Shown: positions 1 through 10,283, counted from the stretch's first letter. The stretch is 64,000 nucleotides of DNA from Berkiella sp963829835 (GCA_963829835.1 CAWHKC010000004.1:1674001-1738000), one strand, 5' to 3'. The notes: generated by a model not told the origin, from the letters alone. Numbers and translations are program-made.

Positions 1-978
1 ATTAGATTGTTCATCATAAAAATCACGAGAGGCAATATAGACCAAGGGTTTGTTTTGGGTATGATCCATTATTAATATGGCAGTGTTAGATTGGATGGGC
101 AAAAAGCGGGAATAGCTTTGTAATAAAAATTCCACTTGCTTTTGCATGGTAATATCAATGGTGGTATTTATTTTGTTAAGGTTTGGATATTGTTTTTTTA
201 ATTTCCAGGCAAGATGGGGTATTTCCCTCGGTGGTTTTGCTTTATTAGAAGGTATGGGTGCCAAGCGAAACCGTGAAGCTTCGGTTTCATCAATTAAAGC
301 CTTTGAGAACATAAAATCAAGTATTTGAGTTCTGGCAAGCAGCGCCCTTTCTGGGTAGAGGGAAGGTTGCAAACGGGAAGGGGATTGCACCAGCGCAACT
401 AACAGCGCTACTTCACTGGGGTTTAAATGGTGGGCACTTTTATGAAAATATGCCTGCGATGCTGCATTAACGCCTTCTATGTTGCCGCCAAAGGGCGCTA
501 AAGTCATATAAATACTCAAGATTTCTTTTTTTGAAAAATGCCATTCTAATTGTAATGCGCGAAAGCACTCAATCAATTTCGATGAGATTTTACGCGGGCG
601 CGGTTCTAGCAGCCTTGCCGTTTGCATAGTGATGGTTGAACCACCCGATACAATATGGCCATAGCGAGCCCATTGATAAGCAGCCCGTACAAGGGCAACA
701 GGATTGATCCCAGGATGTGACCAAAAATATTTATCTTCGCGTTCTATCAGCGTTTTGACATATAAGGGATCCACATCTTCAACAGTTGTATGTAACCGCC
801 ACTTTTCATCACGACTATGAAATATATGCAGCGGCTCATGATTAGCCATAATCATGGTTGAATCATCGTGATAGCGGTCAAGATTAAGAGGTAAAACGCG
901 ATCTCCTATCCAAAAGGCAATGAAACTCATAGCTATTAGGGTAAGAAAAAAGCGGAGAACAAGTGATAGCCGTTTCAA
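1..978 (-). CDS. pbpC: Penicillin-binding protein 1C, N-terminal part (runs off the window)
   Basis: Peptidoglycan glycosyltransferase/transpeptidase acting in the periplasm. The visible part is the N-terminus: a short cytoplasmic stretch, one membrane anchor, then a GT51 transglycosylase domain with the motifs EDKYFWSHPG (catalytic Glu, motif 1) and GGSTITMQTARLL (motif 2). It then runs towards the linker before the transpeptidase domain, which lies beyond position 1. The likely start is TTG at 978, 5 nt after the alpha-2-macroglobulin stop; an in-frame ATG at 930 would cut off the start of the membrane anchor. It follows the alpha-2-macroglobulin gene with almost no gap, the classic yfhM-pbpC pair, thought to couple trapping of host proteases with wall repair after a breach. 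Partial only because of the window edge. Confidence 0.93.
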   Translation of the reverse strand, partial: MKRLSLVLRFFLTLIAMSFIAFWIGDRVLPLNLDRYHDDSTMIMANHEPLHIFHSRDEKWRLHTTVEDVDPLYVKTLIEREDKYFWSHPGINPVALVRAAYQWARYGHIVSGGSTITMQTARLLEPRPRKISSKLIECFRALQLEWHFSKKEILSIYMTLAPFGGNIEGVNAASQAYFHKSAHHLNPSEVALLVALVQSPSRLQPSLYPERALLARTQILDFMFSKALIDETEASRFRLAPIPSNKAKPPREIPHLAWKLKKQYPNLNKINTTIDITMQKQVEFLLQSYSRFLPIQSNTAILIMDHTQNKPLVYIASRDFYDEQSN

Positions 979-982
979 AGGA

Positions 983-3900
983 TCATCCCGCTTTAATACT
1001 TATTTTTTGCTCATCCCCATAAGTAAAATACTGTGGTTGATACATCGCCTCACACAACAGTGGAGGATAACTATAAGTACCAGGTGTGATAGCTCTTACC
1101 ATGTAAGCCGCATTAATATCATTTTGAGAGCCAAGTTCATAGGCTGCCATAAAGCGATCATCTCGACCTTCAATCCGACTCGTATTGGTGAGAGATCCTA
1201 ACCAAGACAGTTGTTGATCATCACGCAGATCTATTTTTGCATTTTCAATTTCAAAACCGCCGGGAAGAAGATCAACCACCAAGACATGATGGAGTCCTTC
1301 TTTAGTGCGATGTCCTTTTATATTGACCACATAAAGTTCGCCGGATTTTAAATTTTCTATATCAACAGGTTGTCCAGCAAGGGTATACACTGCACGCTTT
1401 ATTTCAAATCCTTGTTGTGGTAAAGCTTTCACATCGATTGGCTCGCCGCTTAAAGAAAGTGCATAGTAAATTGGGTTTTTTCCAGTGTTTTGTAGAACAA
1501 CTGTTTTCTTTAAAGCCTCATTGCTAAAGTGAGCATTGAATGTAGCAGATCCCGTTTGTGATTTTTGAGCCAAGGTAAATTGATAGTCTTTACGTGAATC
1601 TTTTAATGCGTTATCAGCTTTTATTAACCATGCTTTCTCTTGAGTGCTCAAATAATGTGCGTCCCGTGCTTTATCTACAAGCTCTTGTGTTAAAGCAATA
1701 AGCTTTGGATGATGCTCTGAGCTTTGCGCAAGCAGTGTTACTAAAATGGCGGTATTGCGTAAATCAGAACCAAAACATTTTAAGTTTTGTGATTTATCGT
1801 TAGTTTGGGCGATGGATTTATCAAACCATTTTGCCGCATTGGTTGCATCACCATAATAAGCAAAGGCGCCCGCAATAAAAGCCATATCGTGGCGCATAAC
1901 GATCTCTTTTTCATGACTATCAGTAAAGAATCGCAACGTTCTTAATTGTCCTTGACCTTCTTTTGCTAACATATAATGTGCATAGGCAATAACCGAAATA
2001 TCTTCAGGTTGGTGAATGGACCTTTGGGAAGCTTCTTTAATCCAGTGATGCAGCTGAAGATTAAGTGCAACGGGGACAGTAATACCTTTTGCTTTAAGAT
2101 CACTTAACACATCACTGGCATAAAGAGTGAGCCAAGGTTCGGTTGAACCGCCAAAGGACCACAGTGAAAATGAACCATCAATTTTTTGCAAAGAAGATAA
2201 TTGATTAAATTCTTTTTGCAGGGATTCCTCTTTTTTCTCAGTATTGGATAGCGCAGTTGCAAATAAGCGGCTCGTTGTTTGTTCAAGGCAATAGTAAGGA
2301 TAAGCTAACAATTCCTTTATCAACTCCGCACTTCCAAGCTCCGGTAGGGAGCCAATGGCAAGTGTGGCTTGGCTGTTTTGCTCTTGAAAATCTTTGAGCA
2401 ACGTTGCATCTAAAGTGAGGGAAGCATTAGGATCTAATTTGCCATAATGTGAAAGCGATATCGATTGCACTTTTGGACGAACCGATAACTGCCAATCGCG
2501 ATTAAGGCTGAAATTGTTTGGCCCTTTTAATGTGGATTTGATGTTTTTTATACCATTATCATTAAAGTTCAGTTCATAGGGCAAGCGAAGTTCTTCACCT
2601 TTTTTTAAGGTGAATTTTTTTGAAATTTCGCTGTTGTTGGTTTTAAAGTCCATTACATAATTGCCAACAGGTGCATCAACATTTTTAATAATGAAAGGAA
2701 TTTGTGCTGTATCTCCAGGTGCCAAGAACCGTGGTAGAACAGGGTATAGGTCGACTTCATCGCGTACAGTGAGATGACTTTGTGCATGGCCTATGCCATT
2801 TTCAGTCCAAGCAATCGCCATGACACGAAGTTTTCCAGAATAAGCAGGAAGATTAAAAGGAATTGAGATTGAATCTTTTCCTTTCCCTTCAATAATACCT
2901 GAATACAAAGAGACGACTTTATAGGCGCGCGCTGGGAGTTGCGTCAGCGCACGCGACAAGACTGTTTCGCCGCCACCGACTTCAAATGAACCTGGATGTG
3001 CACCATAAGGATTAATGAGCAGACCATAACTGTCGCGTAATTGAAAGTTGAGGTTCTTTTGGGCAAAGAAATAACCATAAGGATCTGGAGATTTAAAGTT
3101 GGTTAATGAAAGTGTGCCTTCATCAACCAATGCTACAACCAGACGGAGATCTTTTTGCGCTTTTGGGGTTTTCACAGTGACATTGACTTTAGCGCCAGAT
3201 TTAACAATTTCTGGATGCTCTAAAGTGACATCAATTTTATGCTTGACTGCCATTTGCTTATGTTCTAACCAAGCAACCCCAATAGCGCGTCCTGGCATTT
3301 GGGATGAATTAACATCACTTGGCTTGTAAACCGTGGCCAACAAATAATTGCCATGGCTTTGGTCTTTCTTAATAGGGATTTCAAGCGTTAGACCTTCTTG
3401 CCCAATTTTGCCAGTATGTACTGCTTGGAAAGTCTCACCTGCCCAGGCCACAAAGAGTTCTCCACTAAAAGGGCTCTTGATAAAGACTGTTGCTTTGTCT
3501 GGATGAGTGTCATCTTTAGAGAATTCCATTTCTAACATGTCAGGTCTATCTGGCGCTTCATCAGTGCTATACCAGCCTGCTGAAAACCGAACGCTGGTGG
3601 CAACACCGGTTTTTTCATCAATAACTTCTAAGCGATAAGGTCCATATTGCACAGGCAATTTAAGTGCGGTTGGTTCTTTCTCTTCTAAGGTGATTTTGCC
3701 ATTGGCGATGACTTTGTCGCGTGTGACCACTTCATATTGCCAGTTAAGGTTGGAGCGAAACCAGACATAGTCATGTTGTTCTTCATAAAGGGCGTAATGC
3801 AGGTTAGGCGCCTTTTGTAGCTCACCTTTTTGATTGATAGCAATAATATCAAAAACGGCTTCAGAATTGTTTTTTGCCGTATTGCCTTTAAATCTGGGTG

Positions 3901-6136
3901 AGATCCCAATGGCATAGGGCTGGTGCCAATAGTTGGTTATTAATTTAGCACTTTGTGCCCGTCCTCCAATCTCGAAAACAGTTGCTGTTGTTTCAAGTTG
4001 CAAAGGATGTGTTGTTTGGGGCACCAGATCTATCTTTGTCGTTATTGAGGCTAATCCTTGTGCATCCGTAACAGCGCTTGGAAGTTTGAAGCGTTGTGGC
4101 GTCCATTTTTCTTCTATGAGACCAAATTGATAGCCTTTCCATTGAGGGAACGGATCAGTCGCTGTGATAAGTTTTGATTCTGCTTCCACCTTTAGATTAG
4201 CGCCAGGTGGTCCAAAATAATACTGAGCATTCACCTTTACCATGCTAGCTTGGCCTGGGGTAGCACTTTGATTGGTGCTTGAGGCTTTGACTTCTATACG
4301 CGGTGGAACAAAATCATTTACCTCAAATGAGACATGATTCATTTCAGCGCCTTTAGCATCAACAAAAATGGCAGCGGTCCATAATCCCGTTTGTGCTTGA
4401 CCACTAATGGGGTAGTCAAACGTATAGCCTCCATTGCCAACATCCTGAAGTACTGTTTCTTGGGCTATCACACCATCTGGTCGATATAATTTCACGGTTA
4501 AGGGTAACTTAGTTACCGCTTGACCTTTGGTGTTGCGTAGCAAACAGATATGGTGAACGGTTTCGCCTGGGCGATAGATCCCGCGCTCTGTCGTGATATA
4601 ACCTTCAACAGCACCGGTTGTTGATCGGCCTTTTGTTCCTCTGTCACTTAAATCAAAAGATTCATTTCTTAAATTTAAAATAGTGAATTGTTTACCTTGA
4701 TGTGAGGCGGTGATGAAAGCAGGGGTATTGCCACCTTTGCCATTAATCAGCTGTTCGTTAAATGTCGCGCGACCATCGCTGCCAGTTTTAAGTTTACTAA
4801 GCTCACGATTATTGCGAGCGATTAAGGTGATTTCAACGCCAGAGAGCACTTTTGCTGAATCCAGGGAACGCGCATAAACATGTAAGCCATCAGGACCTTG
4901 ATAGGTACTTAAGCCAATATCACTAATCACTAAAGCTTGTGATGCGAATTCATCATTATCATAGCTATTCTCGGCGACACGTGCTTCAATTACATAAACG
5001 CCGGGTTGAAGCTTTTTGCCAATCATTTTGTCAATTTCAAGACCTGAAATGGCTGTTTTATCTATTTCAGTTGGGAAACGATAAGTTCCTTGCCAAAGGG
5101 TTTGACCTTGCTCTTCTTGCAAATTGTCTGAATCCCATCTTGAGAGACGATTAGTGAACCAGTTGGATTGAATGCTTTGTATATTACGCTCAGGCACATG
5201 AATAATTTTGATTTTCACTTCAGAAACATTAACAGCAACAAAAGGGACTATTTGAGGGCTATTACTTGCCAGAATATAACCCCGTTCACGAAAACGAATA
5301 ACGGGTTTGCGATGGGGGATAAAGAGATTCAAGGCTTGGGCTTCACTTAATTTGACGCCATCCCCTGGTAGGCCCGCTTTAAAACTAAGTTGATAATTAG
5401 CACCAAAGCTTAAACCTTCAAGACAAAGTTGATTCCCCCTGGCAATAACACTTAAGTCTTTGACTTTGGGTGTCAACGAAATATAGTCTTCGTAATGAAA
5501 ATTTCGTGTTTTGACCAAAGGATAAGTCCAAGCAATACAAGCACTTGCCATATCAGCCCGTTGTGGGATGTCTAGAGAATAGGGAGCAAATTCCCGAGGA
5601 TAATTTTTATTTAAAACTTGAAGGCGACTTTCTATATCCTGCTGTTTAGCCAAATTCAATGCGGATTGTCTCAAATCTTCAAATTTAAGCTTGGTTTGAG
5701 AGGCTATCCATGACACAACCGCTTTATCAAGGTTATTTTCTGCAGTTTGATAGGCTTTCGCTAAAGAAGCCTCAAGTTCTTCATCAAAATTTTGATAAGT
5801 ATCATATTGTTGTAATGAAATGAAGGTTTCACATAATAAAACCCAAGCTTGAAAATCTTTTTGATTATCGGCTAATACCCGATAAAACGCATATCGACTA
5901 CCATACCAATCTTGACTATCAAAAGCATGTTTCGCGTTAACTTGGCGTTCCAAGCGTTCGAGATTTGTTGATGAGACATTATTGTTGTTTTTAATCTGTT
6001 TTTGATAAAAATCTTCCGACTTTTGTACTCGCGACGGCTCAGAAAGAGTGTGGCTGCTCACGTCGGCAAAAAGAGAATGATAAGACAATAGAAGGCCAAA
6101 CAAAACAGCTATTTTGTAAATAAAGGGTTCGCGCAT
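983..6136 (-). CDS. yfhM: Bacterial alpha-2-macroglobulin (YfhM-like protease trap)
   Basis: A 1717-residue protein of the usual length for bacterial A2M. It starts with a secretory signal peptide (about residues 1-24). Then come macroglobulin-like beta domains (MG1, the MG2-type segment around GRSTTGAVEGYITTERGIYR, and a bait-like region), followed by the thioester domain with CLEQ: Cys1283 and Gln1286 would form the internal thioester that binds attacking proteases. The C-terminus is the receptor-binding-like region. E. coli YfhM is a lipoprotein. Here I see no lipobox Cys near the signal peptide end, so the protein may be periplasmic or secreted rather than membrane-anchored. It is followed immediately by pbpC on the same strand, so the two are probably one transcription unit. 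Confidence 0.95.
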   Translation of the reverse strand: MREPFIYKIAVLFGLLLSYHSLFADVSSHTLSEPSRVQKSEDFYQKQIKNNNNVSSTNLERLERQVNAKHAFDSQDWYGSRYAFYRVLADNQKDFQAWVLLCETFISLQQYDTYQNFDEELEASLAKAYQTAENNLDKAVVSWIASQTKLKFEDLRQSALNLAKQQDIESRLQVLNKNYPREFAPYSLDIPQRADMASACIAWTYPLVKTRNFHYEDYISLTPKVKDLSVIARGNQLCLEGLSFGANYQLSFKAGLPGDGVKLSEAQALNLFIPHRKPVIRFRERGYILASNSPQIVPFVAVNVSEVKIKIIHVPERNIQSIQSNWFTNRLSRWDSDNLQEEQGQTLWQGTYRFPTEIDKTAISGLEIDKMIGKKLQPGVYVIEARVAENSYDNDEFASQALVISDIGLSTYQGPDGLHVYARSLDSAKVLSGVEITLIARNNRELSKLKTGSDGRATFNEQLINGKGGNTPAFITASHQGKQFTILNLRNESFDLSDRGTKGRSTTGAVEGYITTERGIYRPGETVHHICLLRNTKGQAVTKLPLTVKLYRPDGVIAQETVLQDVGNGGYTFDYPISGQAQTGLWTAAIFVDAKGAEMNHVSFEVNDFVPPRIEVKASSTNQSATPGQASMVKVNAQYYFGPPGANLKVEAESKLITATDPFPQWKGYQFGLIEEKWTPQRFKLPSAVTDAQGLASITTKIDLVPQTTHPLQLETTATVFEIGGRAQSAKLITNYWHQPYAIGISPRFKGNTAKNNSEAVFDIIAINQKGELQKAPNLHYALYEEQHDYVWFRSNLNWQYEVVTRDKVIANGKITLEEKEPTALKLPVQYGPYRLEVIDEKTGVATSVRFSAGWYSTDEAPDRPDMLEMEFSKDDTHPDKATVFIKSPFSGELFVAWAGETFQAVHTGKIGQEGLTLEIPIKKDQSHGNYLLATVYKPSDVNSSQMPGRAIGVAWLEHKQMAVKHKIDVTLEHPEIVKSGAKVNVTVKTPKAQKDLRLVVALVDEGTLSLTNFKSPDPYGYFFAQKNLNFQLRDSYGLLINPYGAHPGSFEVGGGETVLSRALTQLPARAYKVVSLYSGIIEGKGKDSISIPFNLPAYSGKLRVMAIAWTENGIGHAQSHLTVRDEVDLYPVLPRFLAPGDTAQIPFIIKNVDAPVGNYVMDFKTNNSEISKKFTLKKGEELRLPYELNFNDNGIKNIKSTLKGPNNFSLNRDWQLSVRPKVQSISLSHYGKLDPNASLTLDATLLKDFQEQNSQATLAIGSLPELGSAELIKELLAYPYYCLEQTTSRLFATALSNTEKKEESLQKEFNQLSSLQKIDGSFSLWSFGGSTEPWLTLYASDVLSDLKAKGITVPVALNLQLHHWIKEASQRSIHQPEDISVIAYAHYMLAKEGQGQLRTLRFFTDSHEKEIVMRHDMAFIAGAFAYYGDATNAAKWFDKSIAQTNDKSQNLKCFGSDLRNTAILVTLLAQSSEHHPKLIALTQELVDKARDAHYLSTQEKAWLIKADNALKDSRKDYQFTLAQKSQTGSATFNAHFSNEALKKTVVLQNTGKNPIYYALSLSGEPIDVKALPQQGFEIKRAVYTLAGQPVDIENLKSGELYVVNIKGHRTKEGLHHVLVVDLLPGGFEIENAKIDLRDDQQLSWLGSLTNTSRIEGRDDRFMAAYELGSQNDINAAYMVRAITPGTYSYPPLLCEAMYQPQYFTYGDEQKISIKAG

Positions 6137-6327
6137 AGGGTTACAACATCAAGGAATGATGCGCCTTTTTACCATAGCCATTATTAAAAGCAATGGGCGG
6201 CAATCAGTTTTGAAAAATATATTTCACAAAATGCAATTGTATTGCTAAAACCAGACAATATGGTCATTAAACAATCCGGGTGAGAGAGTGTTATACATAT
6301 TCGTGCATTTGCACGCAATACTTTTAT

Positions 6328-8904
6328 TTAGTAATGATTCATTGGTTTAACGTTTGTTTTCACCTTCTCTGTTTCGGTAACAGTTGAAAGTCCGCTCTTC
6401 TTTTGAAGCTTTAAATAGTTAAACATAAGTTGTATTTGTTGTTCAGAATATCTTTCCGGTACAAATTCCGTGGGTTGCACGGGGAATAACGGATCTTGTT
6501 TGAGAGGGCGCGGCGAAACAACGATATTGAATCCTTTCTCATTGCCATTAAAATCTATACTATGTTCATGTACATCAGCCTCTAGTAAAAGTTTTCCAGC
6601 AAAATATAAATTTGCTGGCTTTAAGTTGAACTGAGATGAACCCATAATGCAGGCATAGGATTTATGATAATCCGGATTTTGTAAGACTTGCGGGTTAACC
6701 TGTGGAAATCCTCGTTTCTGTAACCATAACCCAATTTTCTCCAAATCCTTTTTCTCTATGCTAATTAGCTTATCTGGGTTTATATTATGAATGACCACAT
6801 CGACGTTTGCATCATAGCCAAAACCATTGACTCTAACCGCAATTAACACATCATCATTAGATGTTTTAAATAATTCAGACCAATATCCGGTTTTAGAGGG
6901 AGGTAGCATTGCTATGATTTGATTTATCTCTTGAAAGAACTCAACAGTTGCGAACCTCTCTAAGGATTTAGGGGCGCCCCAACCATTGACACTGGTCAGT
7001 GGTAATGACACCTCTTTTAGCATGGCATCATCAAGGTTTATCCCTATGAACTTTAATGCTCTACTTAATCTTTCAATAAAACGTTGTTTTGTTTTATTAA
7101 CATTGGCATTTATTTCGTTTTTAATTTGTTCAATAAAGGCACTTAAATATTTCTCTTTATTTTGATCATTCAATTGAGAAAACTGGTTATTATGTTTTTT
7201 ACCTTTAATGAAATCTATTGCCATAGCACGAACAACTAAATGGGCTACTTCAGCTACTTCACATATTGATGAGCGAGGATCAAATAGAGCCATTTGTTTT
7301 TGTGGATAAACTTGTTCTCCATTTTCTCTAACAAAGACAACGGGTTGAACAAGGCTAGCATGTTCATCACCGCAAATCATATAGTAACCACCACTTCCAG
7401 AAAATACGCTGGTGAGTAATTTGTCTCTGTATGCTTTACCAAAACGATTAACAGTATCGTTATAAGTATCGGGGTTATTCAGCTCGTTGATGATTTGCTT
7501 TACATAGAAATGAATAAAAATAGACCTGATATTTTCTATCGCAGTATCAGCGAGCTCTTTTTGTGATTCTTGTTCTTTTTCTGCAAGTTTAGCGAGATAA
7601 ACTGTATAAAGTTCGGTGTTTGCTTGTAAGCGTTCAAAGGCCAAGTCACGACAAACTGTCATGGCACAGGTATAATGATCATGATTGCCGCTAAAATTAA
7701 TAACGCCTGTTTGTACCATCGATTTTTTGTAAGCATCTTCATGACTGTAATCAAAGGGGAGGCCACCATGCCATTGTCTTTGCTGATAGTAGACACTGCC
7801 TGTGCTGTGTGTCGCGTTTGCACCTTTGACAGTTTCTACAAATTCTTTAGGACTTAAGTCGGAAAACAATGCTTCTTCAATAATCACCACGGGTGCAGGA
7901 TCTTTTTGCTGCGCTACCCCCTCTCTGATTAATTGATAAACTGGTTCGCGTAATTGGTGTGGTACTTTTTTGACGCAATCAACTCTAGCACCACAAAATC
8001 CCCATTCATTGACATACTTATGTATGTAGGGCCGCCAAAATCTGTCAATAATGGTTGGTATTTGAGCAATGATCTGTTGTCTTTTATCTGCAGGTAAATC
8101 TTTGCTGCGTCTTGAACCTAGTAATGAACTATAAGCAAAAGCAGTAGCATCGATAAAAGTTCTATCTTCAAAATTAAACAAGTCTCTATTTTGTTGAATA
8201 TATTCAGCATCGATAGCTAAATGATTAAATACCAAATCAAAAATAGGCGTTATTCCCAATTCTTTGGCGCGTTTGGTAAAAGCTTTAATGGCAATCGTAT
8301 CAAGATGGCGGATACCTTTGTTTTGGAGCTCCACCAATGATTTAAATTCAGCGTGTTTTGTTTTGAGAAGCGCATCAAGAATAAGCTTGGCATTATTCAC
8401 ATTTGCTAATTGTAGTTGAGTATTGAAACTATCTGAGCCAGGATTTTTACGTGATGCTAAACTGCGTTCTAATCGACCAATTTCCAAGATTCTTTTTCTA
8501 AGAAGCTCTTCTATTCCCTTTATTTCATTTCTAAGCGCTTTAATCTGCCGTAATAATGTATTTGCATCTAATTCTTTTATTTGTTCCATTTGCTCTGGAC
8601 TAAGAGCCATATCGCCATCATTATCTCTATTCACCACACTAAATCTGGGGTCAATCATCGAATGATCGGCCATAGCATAAAGGCTGCCCTTTAAATCCTG
8701 TTGCTGCCCAGTTAATTGATCGGCCTTCTCGTTTACAAATTTCCCAGCCAATTGAATAGGGTTTATCCAAACCACATTCATCCCTAAAGCTTTAACTTGC
8801 GTTAAATGGTCAGTCATTTCTTCAATATTACGAAAATTGGGGGGAAACATGTTGTAACAGCGGATCAGACCATTAGATTTTGAAGAGGGGCCAGCAGCTA
8901 GCAT
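6328..8904 (-). CDS. GH13 (alpha-amylase-like) protein with a long helical insert
   Basis: An 858-residue protein with recognisable glycoside hydrolase 13 motifs. Region I is DLVFNHLA (about 223-230), the nucleophile motif GARVDC has Asp309, the acid/base Glu lies in VVIIEEALF (about 343-344), and the third Asp lies in NFSGNHDHY (Asp409). The N-terminus (LTQVKALGMNVVWINPI) fits the first strand/helix of the TIM barrel. Between strand 1 and region I there is a long insert (about 55-210) with a coiled-coil-like helix and an Asp-rich NRDNDGDMALSPEQ stretch resembling a calcium-binding loop. There is no signal peptide, so it is cytoplasmic or exported by a non-Sec route. The substrate cannot be read from sequence: an alpha-glucan or glycogen enzyme, or a translocated host-acting enzyme, are both possible. 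It stands alone on its strand with 191 nt on the A2M side. Confidence 0.85.
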   Translation of the reverse strand: MLAAGPSSKSNGLIRCYNMFPPNFRNIEEMTDHLTQVKALGMNVVWINPIQLAGKFVNEKADQLTGQQQDLKGSLYAMADHSMIDPRFSVVNRDNDGDMALSPEQMEQIKELDANTLLRQIKALRNEIKGIEELLRKRILEIGRLERSLASRKNPGSDSFNTQLQLANVNNAKLILDALLKTKHAEFKSLVELQNKGIRHLDTIAIKAFTKRAKELGITPIFDLVFNHLAIDAEYIQQNRDLFNFEDRTFIDATAFAYSSLLGSRRSKDLPADKRQQIIAQIPTIIDRFWRPYIHKYVNEWGFCGARVDCVKKVPHQLREPVYQLIREGVAQQKDPAPVVIIEEALFSDLSPKEFVETVKGANATHSTGSVYYQQRQWHGGLPFDYSHEDAYKKSMVQTGVINFSGNHDHYTCAMTVCRDLAFERLQANTELYTVYLAKLAEKEQESQKELADTAIENIRSIFIHFYVKQIINELNNPDTYNDTVNRFGKAYRDKLLTSVFSGSGGYYMICGDEHASLVQPVVFVRENGEQVYPQKQMALFDPRSSICEVAEVAHLVVRAMAIDFIKGKKHNNQFSQLNDQNKEKYLSAFIEQIKNEINANVNKTKQRFIERLSRALKFIGINLDDAMLKEVSLPLTSVNGWGAPKSLERFATVEFFQEINQIIAMLPPSKTGYWSELFKTSNDDVLIAVRVNGFGYDANVDVVIHNINPDKLISIEKKDLEKIGLWLQKRGFPQVNPQVLQNPDYHKSYACIMGSSQFNLKPANLYFAGKLLLEADVHEHSIDFNGNEKGFNIVVSPRPLKQDPLFPVQPTEFVPERYSEQQIQLMFNYLKLQKKSGLSTVTETEKVKTNVKPMNHY

Positions 8905-8970
8905 GTAATTACCTATTTAACGAACTAATATGTTGCTGGCATTCTAACATACTTTTTGAGCGAAAAAAGG

Positions 8971-9600
8971 CTATTCAAAGGTTAATTTTTTTCTTGCAGA
9001 TGAAGCGGTAGGTCCTTGGGACGGAGCGCTCGAGAAACTTAATCGTGCAGTAATAACATAATTATCGGCCATCACATTGTCAGCAGGTAGCCCCAGCCCT
9101 TGAAGCAGGCAATCGACGTGTTTTCTAAAATAAGAAGTCGCTAGCTTTTTCTTAGTGGGTGAGTCTAAATGCTTGTTAGGTGAAAGTCGTGGGTCAAAAA
9201 TATTAGCATAAAGAGGTTGATTAATATCAACTCTTTCAAGACACAATCTGTTAAAATTCAGCAGTAAATCCCTGAAATAGACATTTTGCTTATGAGTAGC
9301 ATCAAACTCAGGGACAATAGGGTAAAAGTGATTAAAAAATGCTCTAAAAGCGTCGACGGGCATAGATAACGCACACATAATAAGAAAAGCGCGCAAAGGT
9401 TGTAAGTTTACAGGTTCATTCGGCGCCGTGGTGATAAAATGCGAAAAGCCTTCCCTGTAATATCTTAAAAAATATTCTTCTAATACTTGAGCTTGCGTAT
9501 CAGTCAATCCCCGTAGACTTTGATACTGTACTAAAAGTGCAGGCGTTGCATCTCCACTTAGTTGAGGATCAGAACCCTGGCCATCAGCGCAATGTAACAT
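8971..9600 (-). CDS. Unknown 209-residue protein
   Basis: I do not recognise this protein. It is soluble and mostly helical by composition, with no signal peptide or membrane segment. The middle is rich in aromatic and charged residues (EYFLRYYREGFSHFI) and the C-terminus is Ser/Ala/Pro-rich (FSSAPSQGPTASSARKK), a style common among effector-like proteins of this window. It ends 66 nt before the start of the GH13 gene on the same strand, so the two may be co-transcribed. The ATG at 9600 has only a weak ribosome site. A perfect small palindrome (ATGCT-A-AGCAT) lies just upstream at 9624-9634. Confidence 0.72.
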   Translation of the reverse strand: MLHCADGQGSDPQLSGDATPALLVQYQSLRGLTDTQAQVLEEYFLRYYREGFSHFITTAPNEPVNLQPLRAFLIMCALSMPVDAFRAFFNHFYPIVPEFDATHKQNVYFRDLLLNFNRLCLERVDINQPLYANIFDPRLSPNKHLDSPTKKKLATSYFRKHVDCLLQGLGLPADNVMADNYVITARLSFSSAPSQGPTASSARKKLTFE

Positions 9601-9749
9601 GAACTATTCTTATTTCTGCTAAGATGCTAAGCATTCTATTTAAATATGGGTCCTAAATCAAAGAATATTAAGAATATTAGATTATTAACATAGTTCTATA
9701 GAGAAACTGGTTACAATAAGGTGCGGATACACCTAACTAAGGAAAGCTT

Positions 9750-10283
9750 ATGCTAACTGAGCTAATAAAATTGACGCCAACGGACTTCCCTCTAGTGCAA
9801 AATCTTGCTGCTTACTATGAATACGATATGTCACGTTATTGTGGTCATATGCCCGGGTGGGAATTCCCTATGAATGGCACTTATTTAAGCCAGCCCTTAA
9901 TAAAAAGTTTAAAAAGCTATTTTAATGAAAAGGATAGAGTTCCTTTCTTAATTAGGGTGGATGAACATCCGGCTGGTTTTGTGATGGTGAATAAGGTGGG
10001 TACCACCACTGATGTTGATTGGAATATGGGTGAATTTTTTGTACTTGCGCCTTATCAGCATCGAAAGATTGGACAGATGATAGCAATTGAGGTATTTAAT
10101 CAGTTCCCAGGTACCTGGGAAGTGGCAGTTATCCCCGACAATGCAGGTGCTCTTGTCTTTTGGCAGAAAGTGATTTCAGCTTATGCTGATAACACTTTTT
10201 CTAAAGAGAAGAAAACGTTGTTTTATCCGGAAAAACACCAAATGATTGTTTTTAAGTTTGAATCTCAAAAGGCAAAGAAATAA
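9750..10283 (+). CDS. GNAT-family N-acetyltransferase
   Basis: A 177-residue acetyltransferase-like protein. The core shows FLIRVDEHPAGFVMVNK (beta 2-3) and GEFFVLAPYQHRKIGQMIAIEVF, the latter being beta 4 and the acetyl-CoA pyrophosphate loop (consensus Q/RxxGxG/A, here H-R-K-I-G-Q). It ends with VIPDNAGALVFWQKV, typical of the GNAT C-terminal half. The substrate is unknown. The start is well supported by AAGGAAAG ahead of ATG 9750. The stop is directly followed by the ATG of the panE-like gene, so the two are probably co-translated. Confidence 0.87.
   Translation: MLTELIKLTPTDFPLVQNLAAYYEYDMSRYCGHMPGWEFPMNGTYLSQPLIKSLKSYFNEKDRVPFLIRVDEHPAGFVMVNKVGTTTDVDWNMGEFFVLAPYQHRKIGQMIAIEVFNQFPGTWEVAVIPDNAGALVFWQKVISAYADNTFSKEKKTLFYPEKHQMIVFKFESQKAKK

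Noticed and set aside
6302..6315. Small palindrome CGTGCA-TT-TGCACG after the GH13 gene
   Set aside because: The stem is 6 bp, its loop is only 2 nt, and there is no T run on the relevant strand; too weak to call a terminator.
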